Positions 18,601 to 27,838 of a stretch of DNA of 64,000 nt are shown piece by piece. Source of the DNA: Pandoraea aquatica. Lineage in GTDB: Bacteria > Pseudomonadota > Gammaproteobacteria > Burkholderiales > Burkholderiaceae. The position numbers and the translations under genes are program-made. The notes beneath the pieces are model-generated. The model worked only from the letters and a program-made list of their open reading frames with translations. It searched no databases and was not told where the DNA came from. Location: the NCBI RefSeq assembly GCF_902459565.1, contig NZ_CABPSN010000002.1:682001-746000 (forward strand), read 5' to 3'. Within the stretch, counting starts at the first letter, position 1. The number at the start of each line of letters is the position of its first letter.

Positions 18601-19558
18601 CGTCGACCACGCCCGCCGCGGCGAAGCCGAGATTGAAGCCAACGACCGGAAGCGCGCCGATACCGGTACTGCCGCCGTCGTTGAACGTCGAGCCGGTGAC
18701 AGCCGTGAATGTGTTGTTGCTGTTCGCGCCGAGCGACACGCTGCCGCTTAGCGTGCCTTCGTTGCTGAACGTATTGCCCGCACCCGTCGTGCCGTTGGGT
18801 TGAAAGGCCACGCGTCCGAGAATGGTCCCCGTGTTGGAGAAGTTGACGCCCGCGCCACCATACGCCACCGCCACCGGTGCGCTGCCGTTCCCCGTGAGCG
18901 TGACCCCAAGAATGGGCGTGGCCCCAAGCGTGCCGCTGTTGTTGATGGTCGTAGTGCCGCCGGTGGCGTTCTGCACCGTCAGCGCCAGACCGGTCAGCCC
19001 AGGAAGACTGACGCCCAGCACCCCCACGGTGCCCCGCATGATCGCGTTGTTCGTCACCGTTTGCGTGCTGCCGCTGGCATTGCCGTTGCCGATCACAGTG
19101 CCCGACGCGAGCAACCCGATGCCACCGAGCAATGAAGGGTCGATGGTGCCGCCGTTCACGAGCGTGACGTTGCTCCCCGTGAGCGACAGCGCCGTGCCAC
19201 CGACGCCGAGCAGCACACCGACACCGGCACTGCTGTTGACGGTGACCTGCAAGTTGCCTGCCGCATTCGCATAGGACGGCGCGAGTGGATTCGCGGCACC
19301 GCTACACGTCACGACGTTGCCCGCTGCCGTGCAAGTTGCCCAGGACGTGGCGGGTGCCAGCGCGCCGAGCACTATGAAGCAGGCCAGACATACACGCGTG
19401 AGCGAGAGCGTTGGCGCGACCACGGGCAACATTGAAAACCGTCTTGCACGACGCACACGCGAGGCCGGAGCGCCCGCATTCTGATGCGCCGTTTCCGGCA
19501 CGGGGACGACATCGACGCGGCAATGCCGCCAGACCAATCGATAGAGGTGCTTGTTCAT
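9632..19558 (-). CDS. Giant autotransporter adhesin (type Va) with about 25 PATR-like passenger repeats
   Basis: The protein is about 3308 residues. The ATG at 19556-19558 is chosen because it begins an extended signal peptide region, MNKHLYRLVW...VPVPETA, followed by a hydrophobic signal ending in ATSWA around residue 72. The passenger (roughly bases 11250-18260) is a string of units of the form GTGGLVKQGTGTQTLTG, then TFTGG and GTLALG; I count about 25. These match passenger-associated transport repeats, which build a right-handed beta-helix. The last 280 or so residues form the autotransporter barrel, ending in Trp-Arg-Phe, as needed for BAM insertion. It is expected to be displayed on the surface as an adhesin or biofilm factor. 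No accessory gene lies next to it. Repeats are diverged but one pair of blocks is much more alike (see findings). Confidence 0.93.
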   Translation of the reverse strand: MNKHLYRLVWRHCRVDVVPVPETAHQNAGAPASRVRRARRFSMLPVVAPTLSLTRVCLACFIVLGALAPATSWATCTAAGNVVTCSGAANPLAPSYANAAGNLQVTVNSSAGVGVLLGVGGTALSLTGSNVTLVNGGTIDPSLLGGIGLLASGTVIGNGNASGSTQTVTNNAIMRGTVGVLGVSLPGLTGLALTVQNATGGTTTINNSGTLGATPILGVTLTGNGSAPVAVAYGGAGVNFSNTGTILGRVAFQPNGTTGAGNTFSNEGTLSGSVSLGANSNNTFTAVTGSTFNDGGSTGIGALPVVGFNLGFAAAGVVDGGAGGTNALVLRNSANNATTTGTGTLNGASYVNFTSATVNGGTWTLTGPLAVTSTTLNGGLAVFDNAGSFGTGSLTVNGGAMQASSAGLTIALPTTLGTNGLSVSGANPLTLGGVVSGTGSVSLGGTGSLSLSGINTYSGGTFLTSGTLVAGSSTALGSGTIQVSGTTGVLDANAPVSLANTIAIGGGSTLTLGGSAPFTLSGLIGGSGSLAKQGAQTVTLTGANTFSGGVNVVAGTLALSGAGSLQIGGTPLALSGAGAVFDMSAANGDRTVSGLSGVGNTQIALGANNLTLGSSTASAFAGAIGGTGGIVKTNANTQTLRGANTFTGGTRINAGGITLGAGGSLASTGAVSLLGGGTTFDISQASAQTIGALSGIANTSVALGNNALTFGDATNQTFAGAFTGSGGSLVKQGTGVMTLTGTSTAGGGINVRAGTLTLQGAAFANATPLALTGSTSTLDLSTAANMTFGALSGVTGSTVLIGNQTLTVGDAGNTTFGGTISGSGGLIKQGTGSLLLSGAQTFTGGIDVAAGRLALQGNNALAGSNVVTLADGATFDIGGAGPVSIGSLIGTANSQVTLGSNTLALGDAASQTFAGSLGGTGGIVKQGTGTQTLTGQNAFTGQIAINQGTLALGGTGTLSANPVSIAGGAALDISGGENQTISALSGAVGSTINLGDNTLSFGDNTNQTFAGTLTGTGGGIVKFGTGTQTITAQQTFTGSVVVGGGSLVIGAGGGLSAQNAVTLGDSSTSLDISAAGPQTIGSLSGGAAQVQLGANTLTFGDNTGESFNGSIHGTGGLVKQGGGVQTLGGASDFSGGVTVNAGGLQLGNASALGTGALTLADQTTLDTTQALTLANNITLGGTSAVLGSADLTLAGAVTGNGALQKAGAATLTLAGAGSWTGGTTINDGVLALGSGGSLASQGAVVLGGPTATFDVSGVGRPLTIGALSGTGGTLALGNTMLAFGDATDQTLAATITGTGGLVKQGTGKQTITATQMYVGAIAIADGTLALGGGAALQGGNALWLRGANSVFDISGGAASTLGTLNGVTGSAISLGGQTLTLTLSNSSSATYSGAIHGTGALVVSGPGVQTLSGASDFSGGVRVGSGGLVVGNDLALGTGATTFGNNVTLDSTQSVTLGNSATLLGTLTVLGSHDLTLNGALSGSGGITKLGGATLTLGGSNTYAGATTINAGTLALGAGASLNATGTVSVASGATLDLSAGNGTQVIGAIDGAGTVNIGALVTEIGGTGNDTFSGGLTGTGSVVKIGAGTETLTGQNTYTGGTVVQAGTLALGGAGTLATNGAVTLSNAGSTFDISGAIGPRTIGGLSADAGTQILLGANTLTFGDATTHTVAAIISGAGGLIKQGTGATTLLGAQQYTGATTIADGTLALGAGASLAPDASVSLTGPGAVLDLSAAGNQSLGHLYSVGGSIGGSVVLGGGSSLTIGNNDNDTLASAISGTGALIMDGSGRLTLGAQNTFTGNVSVNNGTLALDANGTLSNANDVTVASGATLDVSAATTPVIGSLSGATGSTVDIGTQTLTLGSANNATFSGALGGTGGLIKQGSGTQTLNGGVALTSDVRIDAGTLSLRNGTQLGGKNANLNGATAVLDLSTGPNQTAATVSGVSGSALNLGGTTLTLADAAGSALASDIHGAGGSLVKLGSGVQTLSGNSDFTGGVNVQAGGISVGSNTALGTGTVNFADGTSLDATQASTLGNQITLGGNLNVLGTNDLTLNGAISGAGGITKNGAATLTLNGQNTYAGATNVNAGTLALGAGASLNAAGVVDVQTGATFDLSAGNGTQTFGALTGGGNVNMGSNTLEVGASGLNETYSGGVMGTGSLVKVGAGVETMTGSNTFTGGTVVQAGTLALGGAGTLSPTGAVTLQNAGATLDISGANGNRAIGSLTAQAGTNVTLGSNTLTFGDASSHTVSGTISGTGGIVKQGSGTQTLLGQQQFTGTTTIADGTLALGATGQLANGANVAITGANATFDIAAAGNQTLATLAGTGGTVNVGGNTLTFGDASNQTLGAGFAGTGGIVKAGAGTQTLTGQSTFTGGIDVAGGTLALGAGGSLGGANDVTLAGGTALDLSGAMAPVTVRGLDGAANTTVSLGGQSLTLGGTANNAFDGSITGSGGITKQGSGTVTLGGSNTFSGLTTVSGGTLKLGASGRLANTSGISLSNAGATLDASATTAPLVLATLNGGTGTQVILGSGGLTTGDSGSHVFNGTLSGAGGLVKNGSGSLSLGAANTFTGGTTLNAGTLTVGNNASLGTGGLAVNGSGALSASAPATLANGITLNNGSTLSVGGTAPLTLGGSVSGNGGLSLNNPQGVTLGGSNTFTGGTTVNGGGVTVTSPGGLGTGELTVAQGSVTTQGVNVTLPSLNGTTQGGLTINGGSVSVASGNFSGSVSGTGDLTKTGSGTLTLGAQNPLSGPTTVAGGTLNIGGLPNSPVTVQTGATLATPAPTSAGGSGAGAQTGPLTGASGSQIVVSAPGSTLSVGGNLTLAPGSTLQVNAAPGTAPSQVSTTGSATVGGSNLVVNAAPGTQPADASGAVIVSATGGVSGQFASTSTNLLYLTPQVSYTPTSVLLTFAPNGTPLPAGAVTPNQRSVAAAVASLGTGSALYQAALGLTAATAPAAFESLDGSLHASVASMLLGQSQIARDAVSQRLRDSLSLALECDAAPSNDERASNNVTSPNRGDDCRSQPRATQAWASVYGNDGQMRNRSVADGGSGAATLHRRGMGVLAGVDAPFAYAWRAGVFGGLGHSTFNTGASASGNSNDAQIGAYVNRRFGRLGATVGGAYGWQQISSQRAVAIGPIAQTARAKYDAGVWQVFGEAAWRLDVGRVSVEPFANIAYARVRTDAFDESGSIAALHADEQSHGITFSTAGLRGEIPFATGTGLAASGRLRLSAGWRHAYGANTPDMQLAFSGSSAAFTVGGVPIARDAAVVSAGIDAFVGDAVTLGVSYSGQFGGKVSDNSVYGNVNWRF
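12690..13642 (-). repeat. Duplicated passenger block, copy B
   Basis: This stretch encodes four successive passenger units in the order SDFTGG, NTYAGAT, a GTGSLVKVGAGVET unit, and a QQQFTGTTTIADGT unit. The same order with the same spacing occurs about 1.73 kb upstream in the gene (14427-15373). Many segments are identical at protein level, for example GGTVVQAGTLALGGAGTL and TIADGTLALG. Confidence 0.7.
14427..15373 (-). repeat. Duplicated passenger block, copy A
   Basis: This is the partner of the block at 12690-13642. The distance between matching positions stays between 1731 and 1739 bp over about 945 bp, so the two blocks are colinear and differ by only a few codon-sized indels. Confidence 0.7.
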
Positions 19559-19974
19559 CGTGCTCCGGTTCCCAATGGCATGGAGTGCAGAAAGGGCGAT
19601 GCACGCGATGGCAACGCGCCCTTGGCGGCGGCATTCGGGGGGAGGCGACGACAGCAGCAGTGCAGTGGCAGCGCTGCAGGACGAAGCGTTAATGCGCGTT
19701 AAATGTGCGGGCCATTCTAAAAAGCGCGATGGGAAAGTGCCCGGGGCATGGCGCTGATGCGGCCCGTCGAGTGACATTGCGGGACGCGGAATTTGGCAGG
19801 GGAATCAAGGCCATGCGCGGCCTTGTGAAGGACGAGACGACGCCGTTGCAGCGTCGCAAGAAAAGCGGAGTTTCGGACGATTCCCTAAATCATCGACGGC
19901 GAGCGACCGCTGGGGTCACTCGCCGCCATACGACAGAAGACGACGTACGACGATGAACTAGGACCTATTGCGAC
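19559..19974. other. Intergenic region upstream of the autotransporter
   Basis: About 416 bp separate the autotransporter start from the phnW stop, both on the minus strand. It should carry the autotransporter promoter. The frame of the autotransporter remains open through most of it, but the encoded sequence lacks family resemblance. A hairpin at 19897-19925 is the only structure seen. Confidence 0.5.
19897..19925 (-). terminator. Possible terminator hairpin after phnW
   Basis: CGGCGAGCGACC pairs with GGTCACTCGCCG with one mismatch and a short loop, about 50 bases after the phnW stop. The sequence that follows on the minus strand is only moderately T-rich, so termination efficiency is doubtful. 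Confidence 0.4.
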
Positions 19975-21108
19975 CTACGCAGCGCGCGTGAGTGGTGCGA
20001 CCTGACGAATGCCCAGCGACGCCAGCGCCTGCGAGATCGCCGTGACGACGTTACGCATCTCGTTGTCGTCGATGGCGCCGATGCAGCCGACCCGGAACGT
20101 CTCGATCTGCGTGAGCTTGCCGGGGTAGAGGATGTAACCGCGCTCGCGCACGGCCGCGTAGAACGCCTTGAAGTCGTACTTGCTGTCGGTCGGCGCATGG
20201 AACGTCACGATGACGGGCGCTTGTACCTCGGCTTCGAGGAACGGACGGAAGCCCAGCGACGCCATGCCGTCCACCAATGCACGGCAGTTCTTCTGATAGC
20301 GTCCGCCGCGCACCGGCTGTCCGCCCTCGGCGAGGAACTGATCGACGGCCGCGCGCAGCGCCGCGACCACGTGCGTCGGCGGGGTGAAGCGCCATTGCGT
20401 GGTCTTCTGCATGTAGGTGTACTGGTCGTGCAGGTCCATCGCCAGCGAGTGGCTGTTGCCGCCGCTCGCTTCGAGCACGGTCTTCTTCGCAATGACGAAG
20501 CCCATGCCCGGCACGCCTTCGAGGCACTTGCCGCTCGCGGCGATGAGGGCGTCGAACGGCATCGAGCGCACATCGATCTCTACCGCGCCGAACGAACTCA
20601 TCGCGTCGACGATCAGCCCCTTGCCATGCTTCTGGCAAACGCGTGCGATATCGGCCAGCGGGTTCAGCACGCCCGCACCGGTTTCGAGATGCACTTGTGC
20701 AACGTGCGTGATCGACGGATCGCGCGAAAGCGCTTCGTCGATAGCCGCCGCGCTGGCCGCCTGATCTTCGGGGATGGGCAGGGCGACGGCGTCGCGACCG
20801 AGATAGCGGCAGATCTTCAGAATGCGCTGGCAGTACGCACCGTTATCCGGCACGAGAATGCGGGCGTTGCGCGGCGTGAGCGTGCCGATAGCCGCTTCCA
20901 CTGAGAACGTCCCCGAGCCTTGTAGCGGGACACAGACGTACTCGTCGCCACCGTGCACGATGTCCACCAGATCGCGGCACAGCGACGCGGTGATGCGATT
21001 GAACTGGGCGTCCCACGAACCCCAGTCGCGCAGCATGGCCTGTCGGGTGGCCGGCGACGTGGTGAGCGGGCCGGGGGTGAGCAGAATCGGTTCCTGACCG
21101 AGAATCAT
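19975..21108 (-). CDS. phnW: 2-aminoethylphosphonate:pyruvate transaminase
   Basis: The 377-residue PLP enzyme converts 2-aminoethylphosphonate and pyruvate into phosphonoacetaldehyde and alanine. It is a fold-type I aminotransferase; the opening [19 protein letters not shown], the cofactor-binding Asp168 ([10 protein letters not shown]) and the Schiff-base Lys194 in [11 protein letters not shown] agree with characterised PhnW in both sequence and residue number. It is the last gene of the minus-strand unit phnS-phnT-phnV-phnW, 91 bp after phnV. Together with phnY and phnA on the other strand it completes a route to phosphonoacetate, so PhnX (phosphonatase), which often accompanies PhnW, is replaced here. 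Confidence 0.95.
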   Translation of the reverse strand: MILGQEPILLTPGPLTTSPATRQAMLRDWGSWDAQFNRITASLCRDLVDIVHGGDEYVCVPLQGSGTFSVEAAIGTLTPRNARILVPDNGAYCQRILKICRYLGRDAVALPIPEDQAASAAAIDEALSRDPSITHVAQVHLETGAGVLNPLADIARVCQKHGKGLIVDAMSSFGAVEIDVRSMPFDALIAASGKCLEGVPGMGFVIAKKTVLEASGGNSHSLAMDLHDQYTYMQKTTQWRFTPPTHVVAALRAAVDQFLAEGGQPVRGGRYQKNCRALVDGMASLGFRPFLEAEVQAPVIVTFHAPTDSKYDFKAFYAAVRERGYILYPGKLTQIETFRVGCIGAIDDNEMRNVVTAISQALASLGIRQVAPLTRAA

Positions 21109-21177
21109 GACCGCCTCCTATTAAGCGGGGAAATTACCAAAATACGTCAGCAAGTGAGCGACCAAAACCAACTTCAA

Positions 21178-21203
21178 TGTCCGCTGTTAATGTCCGCTGT
21201 TAG
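21178..21203. repeat. Two tandem 13-bp repeats at the phnV 3' end
   Basis: TGTCCGCTGTTAA is followed directly by TGTCCGCTGTTAG, and a shortened third copy TGTCCGTTA follows at 21204-21212. The phnV stop codon lies inside the second copy, so the last codons of phnV are part of the repeat. Slippage during replication explains it simply. Confidence 0.7.
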
Positions 21204-22993
21204 TGTCCGTTACGCGCGCCCGGCACCTTGCCGGACGGCCGCCGCCACGCCTGCGTGTAGCGTTCCACCACGATCTGTACGCCGTGATAGAGCAGGCACA
21301 CCAGCATCGACGTGAGCACCACGAGCGTGGCCATCGCGGCGGCCGGTCCGATCGACCCGGTCTCGTCCATGTTGACGATGGCGACCGACGCGAGCGACGT
21401 ATCTGCGGAGTAAAGGAAGACGACGGCGGAGACGGTCGTCATGGCGTTGACGAACAGATACCGGCTGATGTCGATGATCGATGGCAGGCAGATCGGCGCT
21501 GACACACGCCAGAATGTGCGGTAGAAGGGCACCTTGAGCGACGCCGACACATACTCGAATTCGGGGTCGATCTGCTTGAGTGCCGTGACCGCCGTGAGGT
21601 GACTCGACGAGTAGTAATGCACGACGTTGACGATCACCAGAATGGCGAGCGTGCCGTACAGGTTGTGCAGCGGGTTCGCCTCGGAGACGAAGAAGAAGAT
21701 GTAGCCCAGACCCAGCACCAGCCCCGGCACGCCCATCGGCAGCACGGCCATCATGCGGATGAAGCCGCGCACCCATGCCATGCCGCGCGTCTTCTCGAGC
21801 AGGTAGGCGATGACGAAGATCGCCGCTGTGCCCCACACCGCGCACCAGAACGCCATCTGCAAGCTGTTGACGTATGAATCCACCGCGCCGCTTTCGATCA
21901 GCCCGAAGCGATAGTGGCCGAGCGACAGACTGAAGTTGTACGGCCAGAACTTCACGAACGACGCGTACACTGCCATGCCCAGAATCGCGAGCATGATCGC
22001 GGCCATCCCCCAGCACATCGTCGCCATGAGCCAGTCGAATCCGCGTGACGGCTTCGGCACATACGGCACAGCGCGCGCGGAGAGCAACGCCTGCTGCTTG
22101 CGCTGCACGACCGAGTCCACCAGATACGTAATGCCGACGGGGACGAGCAGCACCAGTCCGACGACCGCGCCCTTGGAAAAGTCCTGCTGTCCGATCACCA
22201 GCTTGTAGATGTCGGTAGCGAGCACGTTGAAATCGCCGCCGATGACTTTGGGAATACCGAAGTCTGAAATCGCGTAGGTGAAGACGATCATCGCCGCGCT
22301 GATCACACCGTACTTCGCGCCGGGTAGCGTGATGGTGAGGAAACGTCGCAGTGCGGGGGTGCCGAGCGCGTCCGCTGCTTCATAGAGCCGTGCGTCGGTG
22401 AGCGAGAGCGCAGTAATCAGAATCATCAGTGCGTGCGGGAACGTCGCGTTCACGAGCGACATCACGATGCCTAGCGGGCCGTAGATGTCCACGTCGCCCA
22501 TGAACGGACGCAGCAGCCCTTGATTGCCGAACCAAAAGATGAACGAGATGGCGGGCAGCAGTGTCGGGCCGAGAATCGGGATCAGTGCGATGTTGCGCAG
22601 CAGGGTCTTGTGGCGGATGCAGCTGCGCGTGAGCGCGTACGCAAAGATGAAAGCGAGCGGCACCGTAATGCAGGTCGTCACCATCGAGATCCAGACGCTG
22701 TTCCAGATCGAGCCGAAGAGCGCAGGGGAGTGAAAGTACTCGCGAAAGTGTCGCAACCCGACGAAGTGACCGTCGTTGTCCTGCACGCTCTTCACGAGAA
22801 TCGCGGCCATGGGTGCGAGCAGAAAAAGCACGCCGGCCGCCGCAGCGACAAGCAGCAATGCCTGTGCGAGACGATCCGTCCAGTGCGAGGCGAGCCGCAC
22901 CGGGCGAACTGCTGACGGCGGCGGCCGATCCGCCGTCGTGGGTGACGCCGGGGCGGCCGTCAGTGTCGAGCCTGCTGAACTTAAGGAACTCAT
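21200..22993 (-). CDS. phnV: 2-aminoethylphosphonate ABC transporter permease (two fused permease domains)
   Basis: The 597-residue inner-membrane protein contains two binding-protein-dependent permease domains in one chain, each with about six helices. The coupling-loop motifs are EAADALGTPALRRFLTITLPG in the first half and EYVSASLKVPFYRTFWRVSAPICLPS in the second. One fused permease replaces the separate PhnU and PhnV chains of the Salmonella system. The ATG at 22993 is preferred because the frame upstream overlaps the phnT gene, whose stop is at 22999; the two are only five bases apart. It works with the ATPase PhnT and the periplasmic PhnS. The symbol follows common usage for this fused form. 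Confidence 0.88.
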   Translation of the reverse strand: MSSLSSAGSTLTAAPASPTTADRPPPSAVRPVRLASHWTDRLAQALLLVAAAAGVLFLLAPMAAILVKSVQDNDGHFVGLRHFREYFHSPALFGSIWNSVWISMVTTCITVPLAFIFAYALTRSCIRHKTLLRNIALIPILGPTLLPAISFIFWFGNQGLLRPFMGDVDIYGPLGIVMSLVNATFPHALMILITALSLTDARLYEAADALGTPALRRFLTITLPGAKYGVISAAMIVFTYAISDFGIPKVIGGDFNVLATDIYKLVIGQQDFSKGAVVGLVLLVPVGITYLVDSVVQRKQQALLSARAVPYVPKPSRGFDWLMATMCWGMAAIMLAILGMAVYASFVKFWPYNFSLSLGHYRFGLIESGAVDSYVNSLQMAFWCAVWGTAAIFVIAYLLEKTRGMAWVRGFIRMMAVLPMGVPGLVLGLGYIFFFVSEANPLHNLYGTLAILVIVNVVHYYSSSHLTAVTALKQIDPEFEYVSASLKVPFYRTFWRVSAPICLPSIIDISRYLFVNAMTTVSAVVFLYSADTSLASVAIVNMDETGSIGPAAAMATLVVLTSMLVCLLYHGVQIVVERYTQAWRRPSGKVPGARNGH

Positions 22994-22998
22994 CGTGG

Positions 22999-24081
22999 CT
23001 ACCCCTGACGGAAGACGCGCACGGCGGCGCTCGGCACCGAGAAGCGCAGCGCGCCGCCCGTGGCCGGTTGCAGGGCCTGCATGTCCGCAGGCGAGAGGTC
23101 GGCGTAGAGCGCGTGGTCGCAGGCGTGCATGCGCAGCGTCACCCGCGAGAAGGCACCGAGAAACTCGATCTTCTCGACGTTGCCGTCGAACACGTTGGCG
23201 CTGTCGTCGAGGTCGTCCAGATCGCGCACGCGCACGTCCTCCGGCCGGAAGAAGACGCGAATGTCTTCGCCCGAGCGGCAGCCGTTGAGCGTGCCGCACG
23301 TCAGCTCGTACTGGCCGACGTGAACGCGTCCCGCCTCACCCAGACGCGCGGGGAGAATGTTCGTCTTGCCTACGAAGTCCGCGACGAACGGCGTGGCCGG
23401 ATGCTGATAGATCTCGCCGGGCGTGCCAACCTGCTCGATGACACCGTTGTTCATCACGACGATGCGATCCGCCATCGACAGCGCTTCTTCCTGATCGTGG
23501 GTGACGAGAATCGTGGTGATGCCCAGCCGTTGTTGCAGCGCGCGGATCTCGCTGCGCAGACGCACGCGCACGCGGGCATCGAGCGCCGAGAGCGGTTCGT
23601 CGAGCAGCAGCAGGCCGGGCGAGGTCGCAAGTGCCCGTGCAATCGCAATGCGCTGCTGCTGGCCGCCGGAGAGCTGACCGGGAAACTTGCTGCCTGCGTC
23701 GGGCAAGCCGACCATCGCCAGCAGTTCGGCTACGCGCGCATCGCGCTCGGCGCGCGGCACGCGACGGTTCGTCAGTCCGTACGCCACGTTTTGCGCGACG
23801 CTCAGATTCGGAAAGAGGGCGTACGACTGGAAGACGATGCCGTAGTCGCGCTGCATCGGCGGCAACGACGAGATGTCTCGTCCGTTTTGCGACAGCGTGC
23901 CCTGTGTCTGCGCCTCCAGCCCGGCGATGATGCGCAGCAGCGTGGTCTTGCCGCAGCCCGACGGACCGAGGAAGCAGAGCATTTCGCCGCGTCGCACGGT
24001 GAGATGGATGTCATGCAGCACCACGGTGCTATCGAACCGTTTGTGGATGCCTGCTAGATGGAGATACGTGTCGTCGCTCAT
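22999..24081 (-). CDS. phnT: 2-aminoethylphosphonate ABC transporter ATP-binding protein
   Basis: The 360-residue ATPase has Walker A LGPSGCGKTTLL, signature LSGGQQQRIAIARAL, Walker B LLLLDEPLSALD and a C-terminal TOBE domain of about 100 residues, as in importers of the spermidine/iron/phosphonate group. It powers the PhnV permease. The start is the ATG at 24079-24081 because AGGAGGT lies eight to nine bases upstream and the family begins with a short leader before the HLAGIHKRF strand; an in-frame start 28 codons upstream is weaker. It lies between phnS (88 bp before) and phnV (five bp after). Confidence 0.92.
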   Translation of the reverse strand: MSDDTYLHLAGIHKRFDSTVVLHDIHLTVRRGEMLCFLGPSGCGKTTLLRIIAGLEAQTQGTLSQNGRDISSLPPMQRDYGIVFQSYALFPNLSVAQNVAYGLTNRRVPRAERDARVAELLAMVGLPDAGSKFPGQLSGGQQQRIAIARALATSPGLLLLDEPLSALDARVRVRLRSEIRALQQRLGITTILVTHDQEEALSMADRIVVMNNGVIEQVGTPGEIYQHPATPFVADFVGKTNILPARLGEAGRVHVGQYELTCGTLNGCRSGEDIRVFFRPEDVRVRDLDDLDDSANVFDGNVEKIEFLGAFSRVTLRMHACDHALYADLSPADMQALQPATGGALRFSVPSAAVRVFRQG

Positions 24082-24169
24082 TCGGGAGACCTCCTGCATG
24101 GTTGTGCCGGTGTGCGTGAGTGCGCGTGCGGCGCGATCGATGCGCGCCGCACGCTGCATCCTCACGTCG

Positions 24170-25210
24170 TCACTTCTTCTCCGACTTCGCGCCGTAACGT
24201 TTCTGCCACTCGGACAGCACCGACTCGCGGCTCTTCGCGATGTCCGTGAAGTCGTTCTTCACGAGCATGTCCGGGTAGTTGGCCGGAATGGTGTCGAACT
24301 TCTTCGCGACGCCCGGGTAGGCCACGATGGCCCAGTCCTTCGCGTACATCTCATTGGCTTCCTTGCTCGCGAGCCAGTCCATGTAGCGCTTGGCGGCGTC
24401 GAGCTTTTTGGTCGTCTTCACAATGCCCGCCGCTTCGATGTCGTAGCCCAGCCCTTCCTTGGGGAACACGAGATCGATGGGCGCGCCCGCCGCTTTGGTG
24501 CGATGCGCATTGAATTCGAACGAGATGCCGATGGGGTACTCGCCCGCGCCGGCGTCGCGACACGGCTTCGAGCCCGAGTGCGTGTACTTCACGATGTTCT
24601 TGTCGAGCGCGTCCATGTACTTCCAGCCGCCGTCCTTGCCGAACATCTGCAACCAGGCCGTGACGTCGAGAAAGCCCGTGCCGGACGTGGCCGGGTTGGG
24701 CATCACGATCATCCCCTTATAGATGGGCTTGGCCAGGTCCTCCCATGACGTGGGCTTGGGCAGGTTGCGCTTGGCGGCTTCTACCGTGTTGAAGCAGACG
24801 GTCGCGCCCCACACGTCGAGGCCGACCCACGATGGCGGATTTGCGCGGTCGCTGTAGGCGCGCGTGAGCTGTTCGAAACCCTTGGGGGCGTACGGCGTGA
24901 GCAGGCCTTCCTGCTTGATGAGTTCGAGACTCGACGCGGCAAGCCCCGCGATCACATCCGCCTGCGGGTTGGCCTTTTCCGCGAGCACTTTGGCCGTGAC
25001 CACGCCGGTGGAGTCGCGCACGTACTTGATCTCGATGTCCGGATTCGCCTTCTGGAACGCTTCGGCGTACGGACGCATGACCTCGACTTCCCACGCGGTA
25101 TAGACGGTCAGCGTGGTCTTCGCGAGCGCGTGACCGGCCTGTGCAGCGCAGACGAGTCCTGCGGCGAGGACGGCGGCAGCGCGCATGGCACGGCGCAAGG
25201 ATGAATTCAT
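24170..25210 (-). CDS. phnS: 2-aminoethylphosphonate ABC transporter substrate-binding protein
   Basis: This 346-residue periplasmic protein begins with a signal peptide (MNSSLRRAMRAAAVLAAGLV, cleavage near HALA-KTT) and continues as an extracellular solute-binding protein of the iron/phosphonate/polyamine type: LTVYTAWEVEVMRPYAEAFQKANP, IKYVRDSTGVVTAKVLAEKANPQADV, and GTGFLDVTAWLQMFG. It delivers 2-aminoethylphosphonate to PhnV/PhnT. The ATG at 25210 is chosen because the signal peptide starts there. It is the first gene of the minus-strand unit and is divergent from the GntR regulator. Confidence 0.92.
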   Translation of the reverse strand: MNSSLRRAMRAAAVLAAGLVCAAQAGHALAKTTLTVYTAWEVEVMRPYAEAFQKANPDIEIKYVRDSTGVVTAKVLAEKANPQADVIAGLAASSLELIKQEGLLTPYAPKGFEQLTRAYSDRANPPSWVGLDVWGATVCFNTVEAAKRNLPKPTSWEDLAKPIYKGMIVMPNPATSGTGFLDVTAWLQMFGKDGGWKYMDALDKNIVKYTHSGSKPCRDAGAGEYPIGISFEFNAHRTKAAGAPIDLVFPKEGLGYDIEAAGIVKTTKKLDAAKRYMDWLASKEANEMYAKDWAIVAYPGVAKKFDTIPANYPDMLVKNDFTDIAKSRESVLSEWQKRYGAKSEKK

Positions 25211-25626
25211 GGATGGCTCCTGTGGGTCGCGATCAGGGTCGCGTTGTAAGTACACTCGACAGCCTTCTGTGAGGCGATTTGTTGCATGATATTGGCAAAT
25301 TATGTCGTTTTCTTGAAACCCTTGGCTTTTGTCATCTGTTCGTCAAATACCTCCAATAGTATGGAAATCGTTGATTCAGATAGGGTTTTGTCGTTGCCGC
25401 AATCGACTCGACCCGACGGTGTTGCAAAATCTGTCTGCAATGTCGGATGTGTTTTGTTGACAATCTACAAATTGCTGTGCTTGAATGTCAACAACAAAAA
25501 TAATCACGTGATGCCACAAATTGCCAAACGTCGATGGCGCGGCGGTTTGTGTTTCGGTGCGAGGGCACCGGTGTCGCGCGATGGCATCAATGTCCAGAGC
25601 ACTGTTTTGAAAAAGGGAAGGCCGGT
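25211..25626. other. Divergent promoter region of the phosphonate cluster
   Basis: This AT-rich 416-bp gap separates phnS from the phn regulator and must hold promoters for both units. Besides the dyad at 25454-25494, TTGGCAA at 25294-25300 and TTGCCAA at 25521-25527 form a distant inverted pair. A weak Pho-box-like sequence at 25329-25346 is not convincing. No gene-like reading frame is supported. Confidence 0.6.
25454..25494. promoter_or_regulatory. Inverted TTGTTGACA repeat, possible operator of the phn regulator
   Basis: TTGTTGACA at 25454-25462 is exactly reversed as TGTCAACAA at 25486-25494; the centres are 32 bp apart, close to three helical turns. Each arm contains a TTGACA hexamer, so each could also be a -35 element, one per direction. 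It lies 130 bp upstream of the GntR gene. Confidence 0.45.
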
Positions 25627-27722
<2,096 letters not shown>

Positions 27723-27838
27723 GCCCCGTGCAAATCACGTCCAGCCAAAGAGCAGAGCATTAGCGCCAGGGTCGAGCGAACCTCAGAATGCTCGCCCGAC
27801 CCGGCCCCTGTCCAGTTAGAGACGCAGTGGAGAACCCC

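Noticed and set aside
25329-25346. Pho-box-like sequence TTGTCAT-CTGT-TCGTCAA upstream of the phn genes
   Set aside because: Only four of seven bases match in the second half-site, which is not better than chance in this AT-rich region.
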